Shown here piece by piece: positions 18,101-27,464 of a DNA stretch of 61,654 nt (positions within the stretch are counted from its first letter, which is position 1; every line of letters begins with the position of its first letter). The position numbers and the translations under genes are program-made. The DNA is taken from positions 1 to 61,654 of the forward strand of contig JAKQKW010000423.1 in assembly GCA_029560455.1 (NCBI GenBank), read 5' to 3'. The notes beneath the pieces were generated by a model. That model was not told where the DNA came from, made no database searches, and worked only from the letters and a program-made list of their open reading frames with translations. Origin of the DNA: Candidatus Rifleibacteriota bacterium. GTDB lineage: Bacteria; Riflebacteria; Ozemobacteria; Ozemobacterales; Ozemobacteraceae.

Positions 18101-18128
18101 TGAGTTTGCTTTAAAAGCGGGTTTCCTG

Positions 18129-19478
18129 TCAGATCATCATACCGGCGATGTTGGCGGTGAGAAAAGAGGCAAAGGTGCCGGCTATCAGTGCTCTGACCCC
18201 AAGTTTAGCGAGGTCGCCGCGTCTCGACGGAGCAATTCCACCGATACCACCCAGCTGAATGCCGATCGAGCCGAGATTGGCAAAACCACACAGCGCATAG
18301 CTGAGAATGACTCTGGTGCGCATGGCCAGTTCAACCGGCTTGCCATCAACCAGAACGTTACCATTGAGGTAGCTGGCAAGATCGGCGTAGGCGACAAATT
18401 CATTGAGAACCGTTTTTTTGCCGAGCAGGGCGCCGGCAATCGAAATATCCTGAACCGGAACCCCGAGCAACCAGGCAAACGGCGAGGCGATCAGGCCAAA
18501 CATTGAGTCGAGAGTATTGTATTTTGTCAGGCCCACGAGATTGGCAAACATGCTCCAGAGATGGTCGCCCATGGCGATGAGAGCGATAAAGCCGATAAGC
18601 ATGGCTGCAACGTTGAGTGCCAGGCTCATGCCTTCAGAACAGCCCCTGGCGGTAGCGTCAATAACGTTCTGGTCGATCTTTTCGATACGCAGTTCAAGAT
18701 TGCCGCTGGTGACCGGAACTTCTGTTTCCGGAACCAGCATTTTGGCAAATACCATAGCTGCCGGCGCCGACATGACAGAAGCTGCGACCAGGTGCCCGGC
18801 GATGCCGGGGATGGTGTCTTTAAGCATGCTGACATAGCCGGCCATAACGCCGCCGGCGATGGTGGCCATACCACCGGTCATGACGCAACAGAGTTCAGAA
18901 TAGGTCATTTTTTCGACATAAGGCTTGATTACCAGCGGGGCTTCGGTTTGACCGACAAAAATGTTGGCCGCGGCGCTGAGAGATTCCGCACCCGAGGTTT
19001 TCATCGTCTTCTGCATGACCATAGCGACGTAATAAACCAGGCGCTGCATAATGCCAAGGTGGTACATGATGGCCATAAAGGCGGAAAAGAAAACAATCGT
19101 CGGCAGAACGTTAAACCCGAAGAAAGCGCCGGTGCCTGCGGTAAGCTGCAGGTTGTTGAGCTGGGCTGCTACTTCTGGAGCTGCCGAGGGGTTTGAAACG
19201 GCTACCGGCACCACAAATTTCACCAGATTGCCGAAAACAAAACTGGCGCCCTTTTCGGTGAAACTCAGCATTTTTACAACCGCGTCATTGAGATAACCGA
19301 ACACAGCCTTGCCTGAATCAGTCTTCAGAATCAGAAACGCGAAAATCAGCTGCAGCAGGATGCCCCAGATGACAAGTTTCCAGTCGATTTTTTTGCGGTC
19401 GGTCGACAACCCGTAGCAGATTCCAAGCTGAACCAAGATTCCGAGGAAGCTTGCACCGTATTCTGAAGCGTGTTCCAT
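18129..19478 (-). CDS. nupC: Concentrative nucleoside transporter, NupC family
   Basis: Cation-coupled uptake of nucleosides across the inner membrane. The 449-residue product is strongly hydrophobic with about ten helices. It carries the hallmark CNT stretches GQTEAPLVIKPY, GGMATIAGGVMAGYV, LNEFVAYADL and CGFANLGSIGIQLGG. I start at the ATG at 19478, which has AGGAG eight bases upstream; upstream in-frame codons to 19610 would add a cysteine-rich stretch overlapping the neighbouring terminator. The gene ends in a strong terminator. Ion and nucleoside preference cannot be told apart here. Uridine kinase at 7654-8289 would use some of its substrates. Confidence 0.93.
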   Translation of the reverse strand: MEHASEYGASFLGILVQLGICYGLSTDRKKIDWKLVIWGILLQLIFAFLILKTDSGKAVFGYLNDAVVKMLSFTEKGASFVFGNLVKFVVPVAVSNPSAAPEVAAQLNNLQLTAGTGAFFGFNVLPTIVFFSAFMAIMYHLGIMQRLVYYVAMVMQKTMKTSGAESLSAAANIFVGQTEAPLVIKPYVEKMTYSELCCVMTGGMATIAGGVMAGYVSMLKDTIPGIAGHLVAASVMSAPAAMVFAKMLVPETEVPVTSGNLELRIEKIDQNVIDATARGCSEGMSLALNVAAMLIGFIALIAMGDHLWSMFANLVGLTKYNTLDSMFGLIASPFAWLLGVPVQDISIAGALLGKKTVLNEFVAYADLASYLNGNVLVDGKPVELAMRTRVILSYALCGFANLGSIGIQLGGIGGIAPSRRGDLAKLGVRALIAGTFASFLTANIAGMMI

Positions 19479-19590
19479 TCCCTGTGCTCCTATTGTTTGA
19501 TTAATGAAGGGCATGATATCACAACAGGCCACAAAAAGCACCGATAAACATCGACAGACAACAGAAGGTCTCGGCAGACAAAGAAAAACA

Positions 19591-19616
19591 CCGGCATTGC
19601 TCAATAGCAATGCCGG
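19591..19616 (-). terminator. Intrinsic terminator of the VIT/VWA gene
   Basis: A 10-bp stem CCGGCATTGC / GCAATGCCGG with a short loop lies just after the stop at 19638 and is followed in minus-strand RNA by TGTTTTTCTTTG. Confidence 0.88.
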
Positions 19617-19637
19617 CGTTTGAAGTCAGAAAGTCAA

Positions 19638-21917
19638 TCAGAGGTCAATGTTTCTCTCTTCGCCATCATCGGGACTGATTTCGATAATGCGGTCTGCAAA
19701 CTTGACCACGACACGCTCGCCGGCCGAGAAGAATCTGGCCAGTGCCGGGTATTTCTGGCAGAGTTTGAAATAGGCGTCAGACCAGGCTTTTATCACCAGT
19801 TTGTTTTTCTCGCCCTTTACTTCACTGTCTACCCATTTGTTGTCGATCAGATAGAAGGTTTTGGCGTCGATTTCTTTCTGTATCGGTGCCTGCAGCACCT
19901 GACGGGTAGCGCCGGAACTGCCCGGGCGCGGTGCCGGGGCGCTGAAACTCTGAGGTGCGGCTGCTGATTTGAGTGAGTTCATTTCTCTCGATGCCCCAAC
20001 CGCATCTGCACCATCAGAAAGATTCTGGAGGCGGTCGACAGAATATTTGGCCCGGCTTTCTTCAAACGAAGCTGAGGGCATTGATTCTGGCACCAGCGTC
20101 TGTCGCAGATTCGGACCAAGGCTGTCGTTATCTTCGAGTACCAGATATGAAGTGTAGGGCGTGAGAATTCCGTAACGTTTTGCGAGAGCGATGATTTCGT
20201 TCTTCAGTTCTTCATCTGCGCCGTTTTTGCGTATCTGTTCGAGCAGGAATCCGATTTTGCGCGTCGCCCAGATTTTGGCGACGAAGGCGTTTTCGCTGGA
20301 ACTGGCCGGAAATTCAGTTTCGAAATCCATTTTTACCGGCTGACCTTTGACGCTGCCGGTGAGAGTTATCAATGCCGGGCCGGGTTTGCTGTAACGGCCA
20401 AGAACGAGAATGTTGCTGTCTTTGAATACGTCGCCGGTTTTGCGCGGGTAGATCTGTGAAACCTCGACATTGCTGAACTGCAGCCCGACATCGGTTAAAA
20501 CAGGATGAGTCAGCTTTGAAAAGAGTGAAGAAATCTTGATTTCAAGGTCTTCGTCTTCAGAAACGTAGTCTGAAACACCGCCATTCTGATCGGCGAGATT
20601 GTCGATAAGTTCGGCATTGAGCTGATCGCCGACGCCGAATGAGAAAATTCTTATTCCCTTTGTGTTTTTGTTGCCGACGATTTTCAGAATTTCGGCGGGA
20701 TCAGTCTGACCGGCTGTCGGTTTGCCGTCAGTGACGAAGACGATGAAGCGCGGGTTGTTCGACTCACTTTTGTTCAAGGCGTTGATCGCCAGTTCAAGCG
20801 CTTCAGATATATTGGTGCCGCCCATTGCGTCAAGATTGCGGATGTGATTGAGAGCACCTTCCCGCACTTCGGGCGTCATCTTTGTCATGGCCGGTTTGTA
20901 TGATTCTGCTTCGGTAGAAAAATTGCACAGAAGAAAACTGCTCGATTCATTGAGTGAATTGATGCAGAATTCAAGTGCTTTGCGGGCCTGAGAAATTTTC
21001 GCGCCTGCCATGCTGCCGGAAGTGTCCATCACCAGCGCCACGTCGATGCTGGGAGTTTTTTCTTCGAGGTCTTTGAGCGCCGGGGCAAGCATCAGCATGA
21101 AGGTGCCGTCTTCTGTCGGGTCCGGGCGGTGACAAAGTGAAGTTACAGCAACATCCTTGCGCGCTACCGAGTAATAAAGTACAAAATCTTTGTCGGGGCG
21201 GACTTTATCGATTTCATAGCCAATTACCGCTTCTTTGTCGTTTTTGCGGTTCACCGAAATTTTATGGGTGGGCGAATAAATCGAGGCAATCGGCAGGTCT
21301 GATTTGATGTGAGCCTCGATTGCAACATCTTTCATATCTTCCTGGCTGTATTTTTCGATGTTTAACGGGTAAACATAGCGCACCAGGCCACCTTCCATTT
21401 TCAATGCTTCCTGGTAAGAGAGTTTGACATCTTTATGGCTCAAGGGATTTATCGGATAAATGCGGGTCTTGAAAATTCCCTGACCCATAAATTCAAGAAG
21501 GCCGGGGTCACGCATCTGCCTGACAATATCTTCGTAGATCTTGCGGGCTTTTTCTGCCTCAAGCAACTCGCCTTTGGTCATTTTTCCTTCAATATCCATG
21601 GCGAAGTCGCTTATAGAAGCACCAATCGGCAGAGGGAAAATATACAACCCCTCAATTACTCTGTTTTCGTGGTTATAAAACTTCTGGTCAACCTGGGTTG
21701 CCGCTGCAAGATTATTTATCTGAATCTTTACATGATGCTTGGTAACCGAGAGTGGCACAGTAAAATTATCAACTGGTCTGGGGGGCGGTCGAAAGATAAT
21801 GTGCGGCTGTGGTTCGATCGGATCATACGGAAAAACCATCCCGTCGGCAAACAGCGCCGACCCTGATAAACAAAGACATACAAAGACAAACAGTGCGAGA
21901 CAATTTAACTTTTTCAT
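19638..21917 (-). CDS. Exported VIT and von Willebrand factor A domain protein
   Basis: 759-residue exported protein combining an inter-alpha-trypsin-type VIT domain with a VWA domain. A signal peptide occupies residues 1-24 (hydrophobic core FVFVCLCLSGSALFA). The VIT domain spans about 45-165, and the VWA domain about 290-460 with an intact metal-ion site: DTSGSMAG, then GGTNISEAL and VTDGKP. A long C-terminal part includes a proline/serine linker (about 620-680) and a helix-rich end. The start at 21917 is set by GGGAGGAAG immediately upstream. Bacterial VIT/VWA proteins are usually surface or periplasmic adhesion or complex-assembly factors; the partner is unknown. It is monocistronic with a terminator. 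Confidence 0.88.
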   Translation of the reverse strand: MKKLNCLALFVFVCLCLSGSALFADGMVFPYDPIEPQPHIIFRPPPRPVDNFTVPLSVTKHHVKIQINNLAAATQVDQKFYNHENRVIEGLYIFPLPIGASISDFAMDIEGKMTKGELLEAEKARKIYEDIVRQMRDPGLLEFMGQGIFKTRIYPINPLSHKDVKLSYQEALKMEGGLVRYVYPLNIEKYSQEDMKDVAIEAHIKSDLPIASIYSPTHKISVNRKNDKEAVIGYEIDKVRPDKDFVLYYSVARKDVAVTSLCHRPDPTEDGTFMLMLAPALKDLEEKTPSIDVALVMDTSGSMAGAKISQARKALEFCINSLNESSSFLLCNFSTEAESYKPAMTKMTPEVREGALNHIRNLDAMGGTNISEALELAINALNKSESNNPRFIVFVTDGKPTAGQTDPAEILKIVGNKNTKGIRIFSFGVGDQLNAELIDNLADQNGGVSDYVSEDEDLEIKISSLFSKLTHPVLTDVGLQFSNVEVSQIYPRKTGDVFKDSNILVLGRYSKPGPALITLTGSVKGQPVKMDFETEFPASSSENAFVAKIWATRKIGFLLEQIRKNGADEELKNEIIALAKRYGILTPYTSYLVLEDNDSLGPNLRQTLVPESMPSASFEESRAKYSVDRLQNLSDGADAVGASREMNSLKSAAAPQSFSAPAPRPGSSGATRQVLQAPIQKEIDAKTFYLIDNKWVDSEVKGEKNKLVIKAWSDAYFKLCQKYPALARFFSAGERVVVKFADRIIEISPDDGEERNIDL

Positions 21918-22009
21918 GCTTCCTCCCGTTTCATTGGTCATGAAACACCTAACGAAATAACATAATTTCGGATTTAAAAAAAGATAAACCGCATCAGATT
22001 ACATTTAGC

Positions 22010-22038
22010 TTGCGACTGTTGGCGCCAGAAGTTAGAAT
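22010..22038 (+). promoter_or_regulatory. Candidate sigma70-type promoter for the 22070 gene
   Basis: TTGCGA (22010-22015) and TAGAAT (22033-22038) are 17 bases apart and end 31 bases before the ATG at 22070. Confidence 0.5.
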
Positions 22039-22069
22039 TTACTGTAGATTCATGTAAAGGGTTGGTTAA

Positions 22070-23686
22070 ATGGGCGCATCGATTCTACAGCTTGAGCAGG
22101 TTCGTAAAGCAATTCATGAGATTTACCAGCTTCCCGAAAGAACCGAGCCTTATCTTGAGCTGCAGCGAGCAATTCAATCCTGGGAAAAGGCCAGCGGCAG
22201 CGAAGAAGATGATGAAGGTCGGCGCATCTTCGATGGCTTGCAGAGTCTGCACAATTTTCTCGACAATAAGGAGCTTACCAGCCAGGCCTCTGAAATTTTC
22301 TTTCTACAGGTAACGGTTTTTCCTGAGCTTTATTTCCCAAAGCTGCCAAAGGTCCGCTCACAACAGAAACTTGACCTTGAACTGTTCGCAGCCATGCGAC
22401 AGGCGTTGGCCGGCAAGACTACCTCTGAAAAAGTCAGGCAGGCATTGTCCGGGTTTGAAGAAAGCTTTCGCCGTGCCAATCTGAACCTGCCTCTTCTGGC
22501 TTCGGAAGTTGCTTCTGGAGAATTTCACCGTGAAGGAGCCGGTCGTGCCGGCGAATTTTTTCGCAGTTTTGCCGAAGTTGCAACCCTGCTGCAGGATACT
22601 CCGGCGCGCGACACCCCATGGGAGCTGATGAACCAGCTGGCGATGAAAATCAATAATCAGGTCAGCGGCTTCAATCAGTCATATCTTTTTCTCAAGGCTC
22701 TTGAAACCATCAAGACTGCCAGGCCAGCCGGGTGGGTCCGTGACGAAATCGCCAGAAATCAGGAATTCTATCAGAGAAATTTCTGCTGGAAAAACATTGA
22801 TGATGCCTTCATTGCCGGAGATTACCTGCGCCAGACACATTGGATCGATAGAGCCCTGCTTTGCGTAAGCGATGAATTTGAGAGAAAATATCTGCTTGAC
22901 CTGAGAAATCGGGCTGCCAGAAAAACCGGTAGATCTGCTCAGCCTTATGTCGGGGGTGTTTTGCTGGTTTTGCTTGTCGTTTTTATAATAGTTCTGATCA
23001 AAACAGAGCCTGAAACCAGAAAGAGCCTGAACCTGGACCTGGCCAGAAAAGATCTGATGAAGGCTATTGGCAGGGCTACAAAAAACGAGCAGCCGGAAAG
23101 TGATTTTCCGGTGAACAATGATATCAGCCCAGTCAGGCGCATTTCGAGTCGATCTGGTCTTGAAGAACATTTGCCGCCATTAAAACCGCATGCCCGCAAA
23201 TTGACGTTGCCAGAGGTAAGACACGCAGTCTTTCAGAGGCAGCGTCTTGACTATCTGAGCGGGCAGAACCTGAGCAAATCTGAGCGGGAGCGACTTGAGC
23301 AGCTCGAAAAGGAATGGCGGGCCAGGTGTGATTTTTATGACTACCGCAGCGAAGACCGTGAAGCAGTTTTCTGGGATTTGAAAATCCATGCCCCGAATCT
23401 TACCCTTGACGCCCAGGATATACTGGCCTCATGGCGGTCTGAAGGTGACGATTTAATCAGACAAACGCTTGAATCTAATGTTGACCTCGACATCAATAAT
23501 TCCCTGCATTTGCGGATTATTCTTGACCGATTGCGCAGCCTCGGCTGCCTGAATGCTTCTGAAACACCAAAAGTCTGGAACGAAGACTGCCGTAGGGCCC
23601 TGATCGAATTCAAGGCCACGCACCTTTCCGTCGTAGACTCTGTCTGGGACAGAAGAACCCAGGATGCTCTTTTCCCCAGGCAGTAA
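22070..23686 (+). CDS. Membrane protein of unknown function with C-terminal peptidoglycan-binding-like region
   Basis: 538 residues, not recognised as a whole. A helical, largely hydrophilic N-terminal part (about 1-290) is followed by one clear membrane helix (about 297-314, GVLLVLLVVFIIVLI), a charged linker, and a C-terminal region. The last 65 residues (LDRLRSLGCL..., a tryptophan-containing ALIEF stretch, then VWDRRTQDALF) follow the spacing of the peptidoglycan-binding domain PF01471, although divergent. This would put the C-terminus outside the inner membrane and the large N-terminal part in the cytosol. The start is supported by AAAGGG and a good promoter. It converges on the small membrane protein behind pheT. 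Confidence 0.75.
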   Translation: MGASILQLEQVRKAIHEIYQLPERTEPYLELQRAIQSWEKASGSEEDDEGRRIFDGLQSLHNFLDNKELTSQASEIFFLQVTVFPELYFPKLPKVRSQQKLDLELFAAMRQALAGKTTSEKVRQALSGFEESFRRANLNLPLLASEVASGEFHREGAGRAGEFFRSFAEVATLLQDTPARDTPWELMNQLAMKINNQVSGFNQSYLFLKALETIKTARPAGWVRDEIARNQEFYQRNFCWKNIDDAFIAGDYLRQTHWIDRALLCVSDEFERKYLLDLRNRAARKTGRSAQPYVGGVLLVLLVVFIIVLIKTEPETRKSLNLDLARKDLMKAIGRATKNEQPESDFPVNNDISPVRRISSRSGLEEHLPPLKPHARKLTLPEVRHAVFQRQRLDYLSGQNLSKSERERLEQLEKEWRARCDFYDYRSEDREAVFWDLKIHAPNLTLDAQDILASWRSEGDDLIRQTLESNVDLDINNSLHLRIILDRLRSLGCLNASETPKVWNEDCRRALIEFKATHLSVVDSVWDRRTQDALFPRQ

Positions 23687-23687
23687 C

Positions 23688-24014
23688 TTACATCATCGCT
23701 TTCAGAACAGTCAGCAGAAAAATCTGAAAATTCAGAGTCAGTGAATTCAAGGGTTCCTTGAGATACAGCAGGTTAAGCAATGACTCTGCATTTGCCGGAA
23801 AAAACAGTTTCCCGAAAATAGTTGTTCCCGAAACGAATATCAGGGTTCCGAGAACATAGACGAGCATTGTTTCGAAGCCGGAAAGATCGTTGCCAAGCCT
23901 TTGGGCATTTCCGTACATAAATGAGATATACCCTGTGCAGACGAGAATGACCATTATCAAGGTCAGAAATTCTGCATAGTCAGGCGTGGCAACGATCGAA
24001 TACAGCGTCATCAT
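23688..24014 (-). CDS. Small membrane protein downstream of pheT
   Basis: 108 residues with three predicted hydrophobic helices (about 15-35, 48-68, 88-106). No family recognised. It starts 17 bases after the pheT stop and is thus probably the last gene of the trmH-pheS-pheT transcript. It ends one base short of the convergent gene's stop. Length, hydrophobic pattern and tight spacing argue for a real gene. Confidence 0.65.
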   Translation of the reverse strand: MMTLYSIVATPDYAEFLTLIMVILVCTGYISFMYGNAQRLGNDLSGFETMLVYVLGTLIFVSGTTIFGKLFFPANAESLLNLLYLKEPLNSLTLNFQIFLLTVLKAMM

Positions 24015-24031
24015 GAGTTTTTTTTGCTCAA

Positions 24032-26410
24032 CTATCTGAGTTTTACGGCAAGCTCAGAATCAAGTCTGCTTACCATTCTGCCGATCATCGGCTGAATTTC
24101 TTCATCGGTCAGGGTCTTTTTGGGGTCTCTGAATGAAAGGGCAAATGCCAGAGAACGGCAGTTTTCCGGAATCCCTTTGCCCTGATAGACGTCGAACAGG
24201 TAGCAGTCTTCGAGCAGTTGTTTGCCTTCGGTTGTGAGGATTTTGAGAATATCTCGATGGGCAACCGTCACCGGAGCCAGAAGTGCCAGGTCGCGTCTGA
24301 CAGCGGGCAACTCCGGGATTGGCTTCATTCTGCCGGCATCTTCAATGGCTGCAGCGAGCTTATCAAGATCGATTTCGGCAATGAAAATGCATTTTGGCAT
24401 TTTCTTGTTGTCGAGCAGGTTCGGGTGCAGTTGACCGAATTCTCCGGCCGGAGTTTTGCCAACCATGAGTTCCATCTGCATTGCCGGATGGAAAACACTG
24501 CAGCTGCCAGGGGCATATCTGACCTTGACCTTGAGAAGATCGGCGATATTTTGAATCAGGCCTTTGACGCTGAACAGGTCGAAGGTTTCTCCGCTGCGGC
24601 GCCAGTCTTTGGGGTCAGCAGAGCCAGAGAACCCGATGCAGAGGCGTGAATGTTCCTCGCTGAGACCACCCGCCGCCGGGTGAAAGGCCTTGCCGATTTC
24701 GAACAGTCTGAGATTGAATTCGTCGTTAAGAATATTCCTTTTCAAGGCGTCGAACATGCCCCACTTGAGGCTGGTGCGCATGGCACTAAGGTCTTCTGAG
24801 AGCGGGTTCTGCAACATCAGAGGCTTCTTTTCGCGGAAACATTCATCAATTGCGGCAGGAATAAAGCTGTAGGTCATGATTTCATTGAAACCGCATGAAA
24901 CGAAATGGTCACGCAGCCGCTTTTCCATTTTCTGCAGCGCTGTGGGCAGCTGAAGAACCGAGGTAATGGCCGGCAGGGTTGTGGGAATGTTGTTGTAGCC
25001 ATACATTCTCGCAACTTCTTCGATGATATCGGCTTCGATGGAAAGGTCGTGGCGATAAGGCGGAACGCTTACGATGAGATCTTCTCCGTCGCGCCGGGTA
25101 TCCAGCTTGAGCCTGAGAAGAAGAGTTTCGATCTGAACCGGGCTGAGGTTGATACCGATGATGCGATTTACCCGTCGGGTTCTGACCTTGATCTGGCGAA
25201 GAACTTCGGGTTTCGGGTAGGCATCGGCAATGCCTTTTACCGGTTTACCGTCGGCTATCTGTTTGAGTAGTCTGGCAGCTTCATTGAGTGCTATCGGAAC
25301 GTTATCGATGTTGGTGCCGCGCTCAAAGCGGTAAGAAGAGTCAGACATAAGCGCCAGGCGTTTCGAGGTTTTTCTTACCGAGGTTGGGTCGAAAAAAGCG
25401 GCTTCGAGCAGAATGCTGGTGGTGCTGTCTGTAACCGATGAGTGCAGGCCACCCATTACGCCAGCTACTGCAACTGGCTTTTCGGCGTCGGCAATTACCA
25501 GCATCGAACTGTCAAGGTTACGCTCGGCATTGTCGAGAGTGGCAATCTTTTCGTCTTTACCGGCAGGTCTGACGACTATTTTTTTGCCTGCAAGTTTTGC
25601 GTAGTCGAAAGCATGCATCGGGTGCCCGATATCGAGCATGATGTAATTAGTTACGTCAACGACATTGTTGATCGAGCGGATGCCGGCTTTTTCGAGTCTT
25701 TCTTTAAGCCAGTCGGGCGAGGGGCCGACTTTCACATTATGTACCAGTCTGGCGCCATAGCGTGGGCAGAGATCTTTGTCCTGAATTTCAACTGCAACCT
25801 GTTCGGCGACATGGCCGTCACCATCTTCGTCGCCGAGCGGGTCGCGATGCAACGGCAGATTGAAAATGGCCGAAAGTTCGCGGGCTATGCCGAGATGTGA
25901 GAGCGCATCGCCGCGGTTGGGAGTAATGCTTATTTCAAAGATTACATCGTCAAGGTTCAGCGCGTTTACGATGTTCTGACCGATTTCTGCGTTTTCATCA
26001 AGAATATAGAGACCGCCATGCTCTTCAGAAATGCCGAGTTCCTTTTTGCTGCACATCATGCCCGAAGACTCGATGCCGCGAATTTTGGCTTTGCTGATCT
26101 CAAAGCCTGAGGGCAGACGCGCTCCAATCAGGGCTACCGGCACTTTGTCGCCGGCCTTCATATTGTTGGCGCCGCAGACAATCTGCAGGGGCTGCCCACG
26201 GTTGACGTCAACACTGCACAGTGACAGTTTTTCTGCATCAGGGTGCGGGTCGCGACTGAGAATTTTTCCGACCACGACGTTGTTGAGGTTTTTACCGGGC
26301 TGAATGATTTCTTCCACTTCGAGGCCGCTCATATTGAGGGCATCGGCGATACGTTCGGGGGTTTCGTTGATATCGATATAGTCTTTAAGCCAGCTTAATA
26401 GAACTTTCAC
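24032..26410 (-). CDS. pheT: Phenylalanine-tRNA ligase beta subunit
   Basis: Beta chain of the alpha2-beta2 enzyme that charges tRNA-Phe. At 792 residues it has the full bacterial layout: tRNA-binding EMAP-like domain near the N-terminus (VVGKILSRDPHPDAEKLSLCSVDV), B3/B4 editing domain, B5 domain, the catalytic-like core, and the C-terminal anticodon-binding FDX-ACB domain (PAVRRDLALLAPVTVAHRDI). It begins 10 bases after pheS. No truncation or frameshift is seen. Confidence 0.97.
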   Translation of the reverse strand: MKVLLSWLKDYIDINETPERIADALNMSGLEVEEIIQPGKNLNNVVVGKILSRDPHPDAEKLSLCSVDVNRGQPLQIVCGANNMKAGDKVPVALIGARLPSGFEISKAKIRGIESSGMMCSKKELGISEEHGGLYILDENAEIGQNIVNALNLDDVIFEISITPNRGDALSHLGIARELSAIFNLPLHRDPLGDEDGDGHVAEQVAVEIQDKDLCPRYGARLVHNVKVGPSPDWLKERLEKAGIRSINNVVDVTNYIMLDIGHPMHAFDYAKLAGKKIVVRPAGKDEKIATLDNAERNLDSSMLVIADAEKPVAVAGVMGGLHSSVTDSTTSILLEAAFFDPTSVRKTSKRLALMSDSSYRFERGTNIDNVPIALNEAARLLKQIADGKPVKGIADAYPKPEVLRQIKVRTRRVNRIIGINLSPVQIETLLLRLKLDTRRDGEDLIVSVPPYRHDLSIEADIIEEVARMYGYNNIPTTLPAITSVLQLPTALQKMEKRLRDHFVSCGFNEIMTYSFIPAAIDECFREKKPLMLQNPLSEDLSAMRTSLKWGMFDALKRNILNDEFNLRLFEIGKAFHPAAGGLSEEHSRLCIGFSGSADPKDWRRSGETFDLFSVKGLIQNIADLLKVKVRYAPGSCSVFHPAMQMELMVGKTPAGEFGQLHPNLLDNKKMPKCIFIAEIDLDKLAAAIEDAGRMKPIPELPAVRRDLALLAPVTVAHRDILKILTTEGKQLLEDCYLFDVYQGKGIPENCRSLAFALSFRDPKKTLTDEEIQPMIGRMVSRLDSELAVKLR

Positions 26411-26420
26411 TTTGATTACC

Positions 26421-27434
26421 TCAGAATTGTCTCAGAAAGCGAACGTCAGAGCTGAAAAGCAGTCTGATGTCGTTGATGCCGTAACGGAGCATGGCGATGC
26501 GGTCGATGCCCATGCCGAAGGCGAACCCGGTATACTTCTCGGTGTCGTATTTTACGGCTTCGAAAACCTTGGGGTTGACCATGCCGCAGCCGAGAACTTC
26601 CATCCAGCCGGTTCCTTTGCAGACTTTGCAGCCTTTCCCCTCACAGAAAATGCACTGAATGTCCATTTCTGCCGAGGGTTCGGTAAACGGAAAGAAGCTT
26701 GGGCGGAATCTGAACGGGCGTTTGCCGAACATGTTTTCGACAAACATGGCGAGTGTGCCCTTGAGATCGGCCATGCTGATGTTCTCACCGACTACGAGGC
26801 CTTCCATCTGGTTGAACATCGGTGAATGCGTGATATCACTGTCTTTTCTGAACACTTTGCCGAGGCCAATCATTTTGAGCGGCGGCTGCAGCGCTTCCAT
26901 GGTGCGGATCTGCACCGGAGAAGTCTGGGTGCGCAGAACCTGCCCCGATTCAAGATAGAAGGTGTCCTGCATGTCACGTGCCGGGTGGTGGCTTGGCACA
27001 TTGAGAGCTTCGAAGTTGTAATATTCATCTTCGATTTCAGGGCCTTCGGCCATGAAGAAACCCATCGACAGGAAAATGTCGGCCACTTCTTTCGCGACCT
27101 GAACTACCGGGTGCAGGCTGCCGGCCGTCGGCCAGGTGCCGGGAAGGCTGTGATCAGGTTTCTCTGCGTTCAGTCTGGCTTCCTGCTCTTTCAGTGCCAG
27201 TTCTCGCATGCTTTCTTCTAGCGAATTCTGGATCTGGTTCTTGAGATCGTTAATGGCGGCCCCTACGGTTTTCCGTTCTTCGATCGACAGCTTGCCAAGG
27301 CCTTTGAGAAGTTCAGTTACTTCACCTTTTTTGCCGAGATATTTAACTCTGAGACCTTCAAGGTCGGCGGTGGTGCTGGCGTTGGCCTTTTCGGAGAGAT
27401 ATTGCTTTAACAGTTGTTCGTGAGAATCAGACAT
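26421..27434 (-). CDS. pheS: Phenylalanine-tRNA ligase alpha subunit
   Basis: Catalytic alpha chain of PheRS. The 337-residue protein has an N-terminal coiled-coil arm and the class II core with HPARDMQDTFYL and motif 3 FGMGIDRIAMLRYG near the C-terminus. A cysteine pair cluster (CIFCEGKGCKVC) lies at the position where many bacterial PheS carry it. It precedes pheT by 10 bases and follows trmH by 30, giving a compact trmH-pheS-pheT run. Confidence 0.97.
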   Translation of the reverse strand: MSDSHEQLLKQYLSEKANASTTADLEGLRVKYLGKKGEVTELLKGLGKLSIEERKTVGAAINDLKNQIQNSLEESMRELALKEQEARLNAEKPDHSLPGTWPTAGSLHPVVQVAKEVADIFLSMGFFMAEGPEIEDEYYNFEALNVPSHHPARDMQDTFYLESGQVLRTQTSPVQIRTMEALQPPLKMIGLGKVFRKDSDITHSPMFNQMEGLVVGENISMADLKGTLAMFVENMFGKRPFRFRPSFFPFTEPSAEMDIQCIFCEGKGCKVCKGTGWMEVLGCGMVNPKVFEAVKYDTEKYTGFAFGMGIDRIAMLRYGINDIRLLFSSDVRFLRQF

Positions 27435-27464
27435 TTGATCTCCTTCGGAAAAAATGCATTGTAT

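Noticed and set aside
18561..19196. A 211-codon plus-strand frame
   Set aside because: Antisense to nupC, His/Gly-rich nonsense translation.
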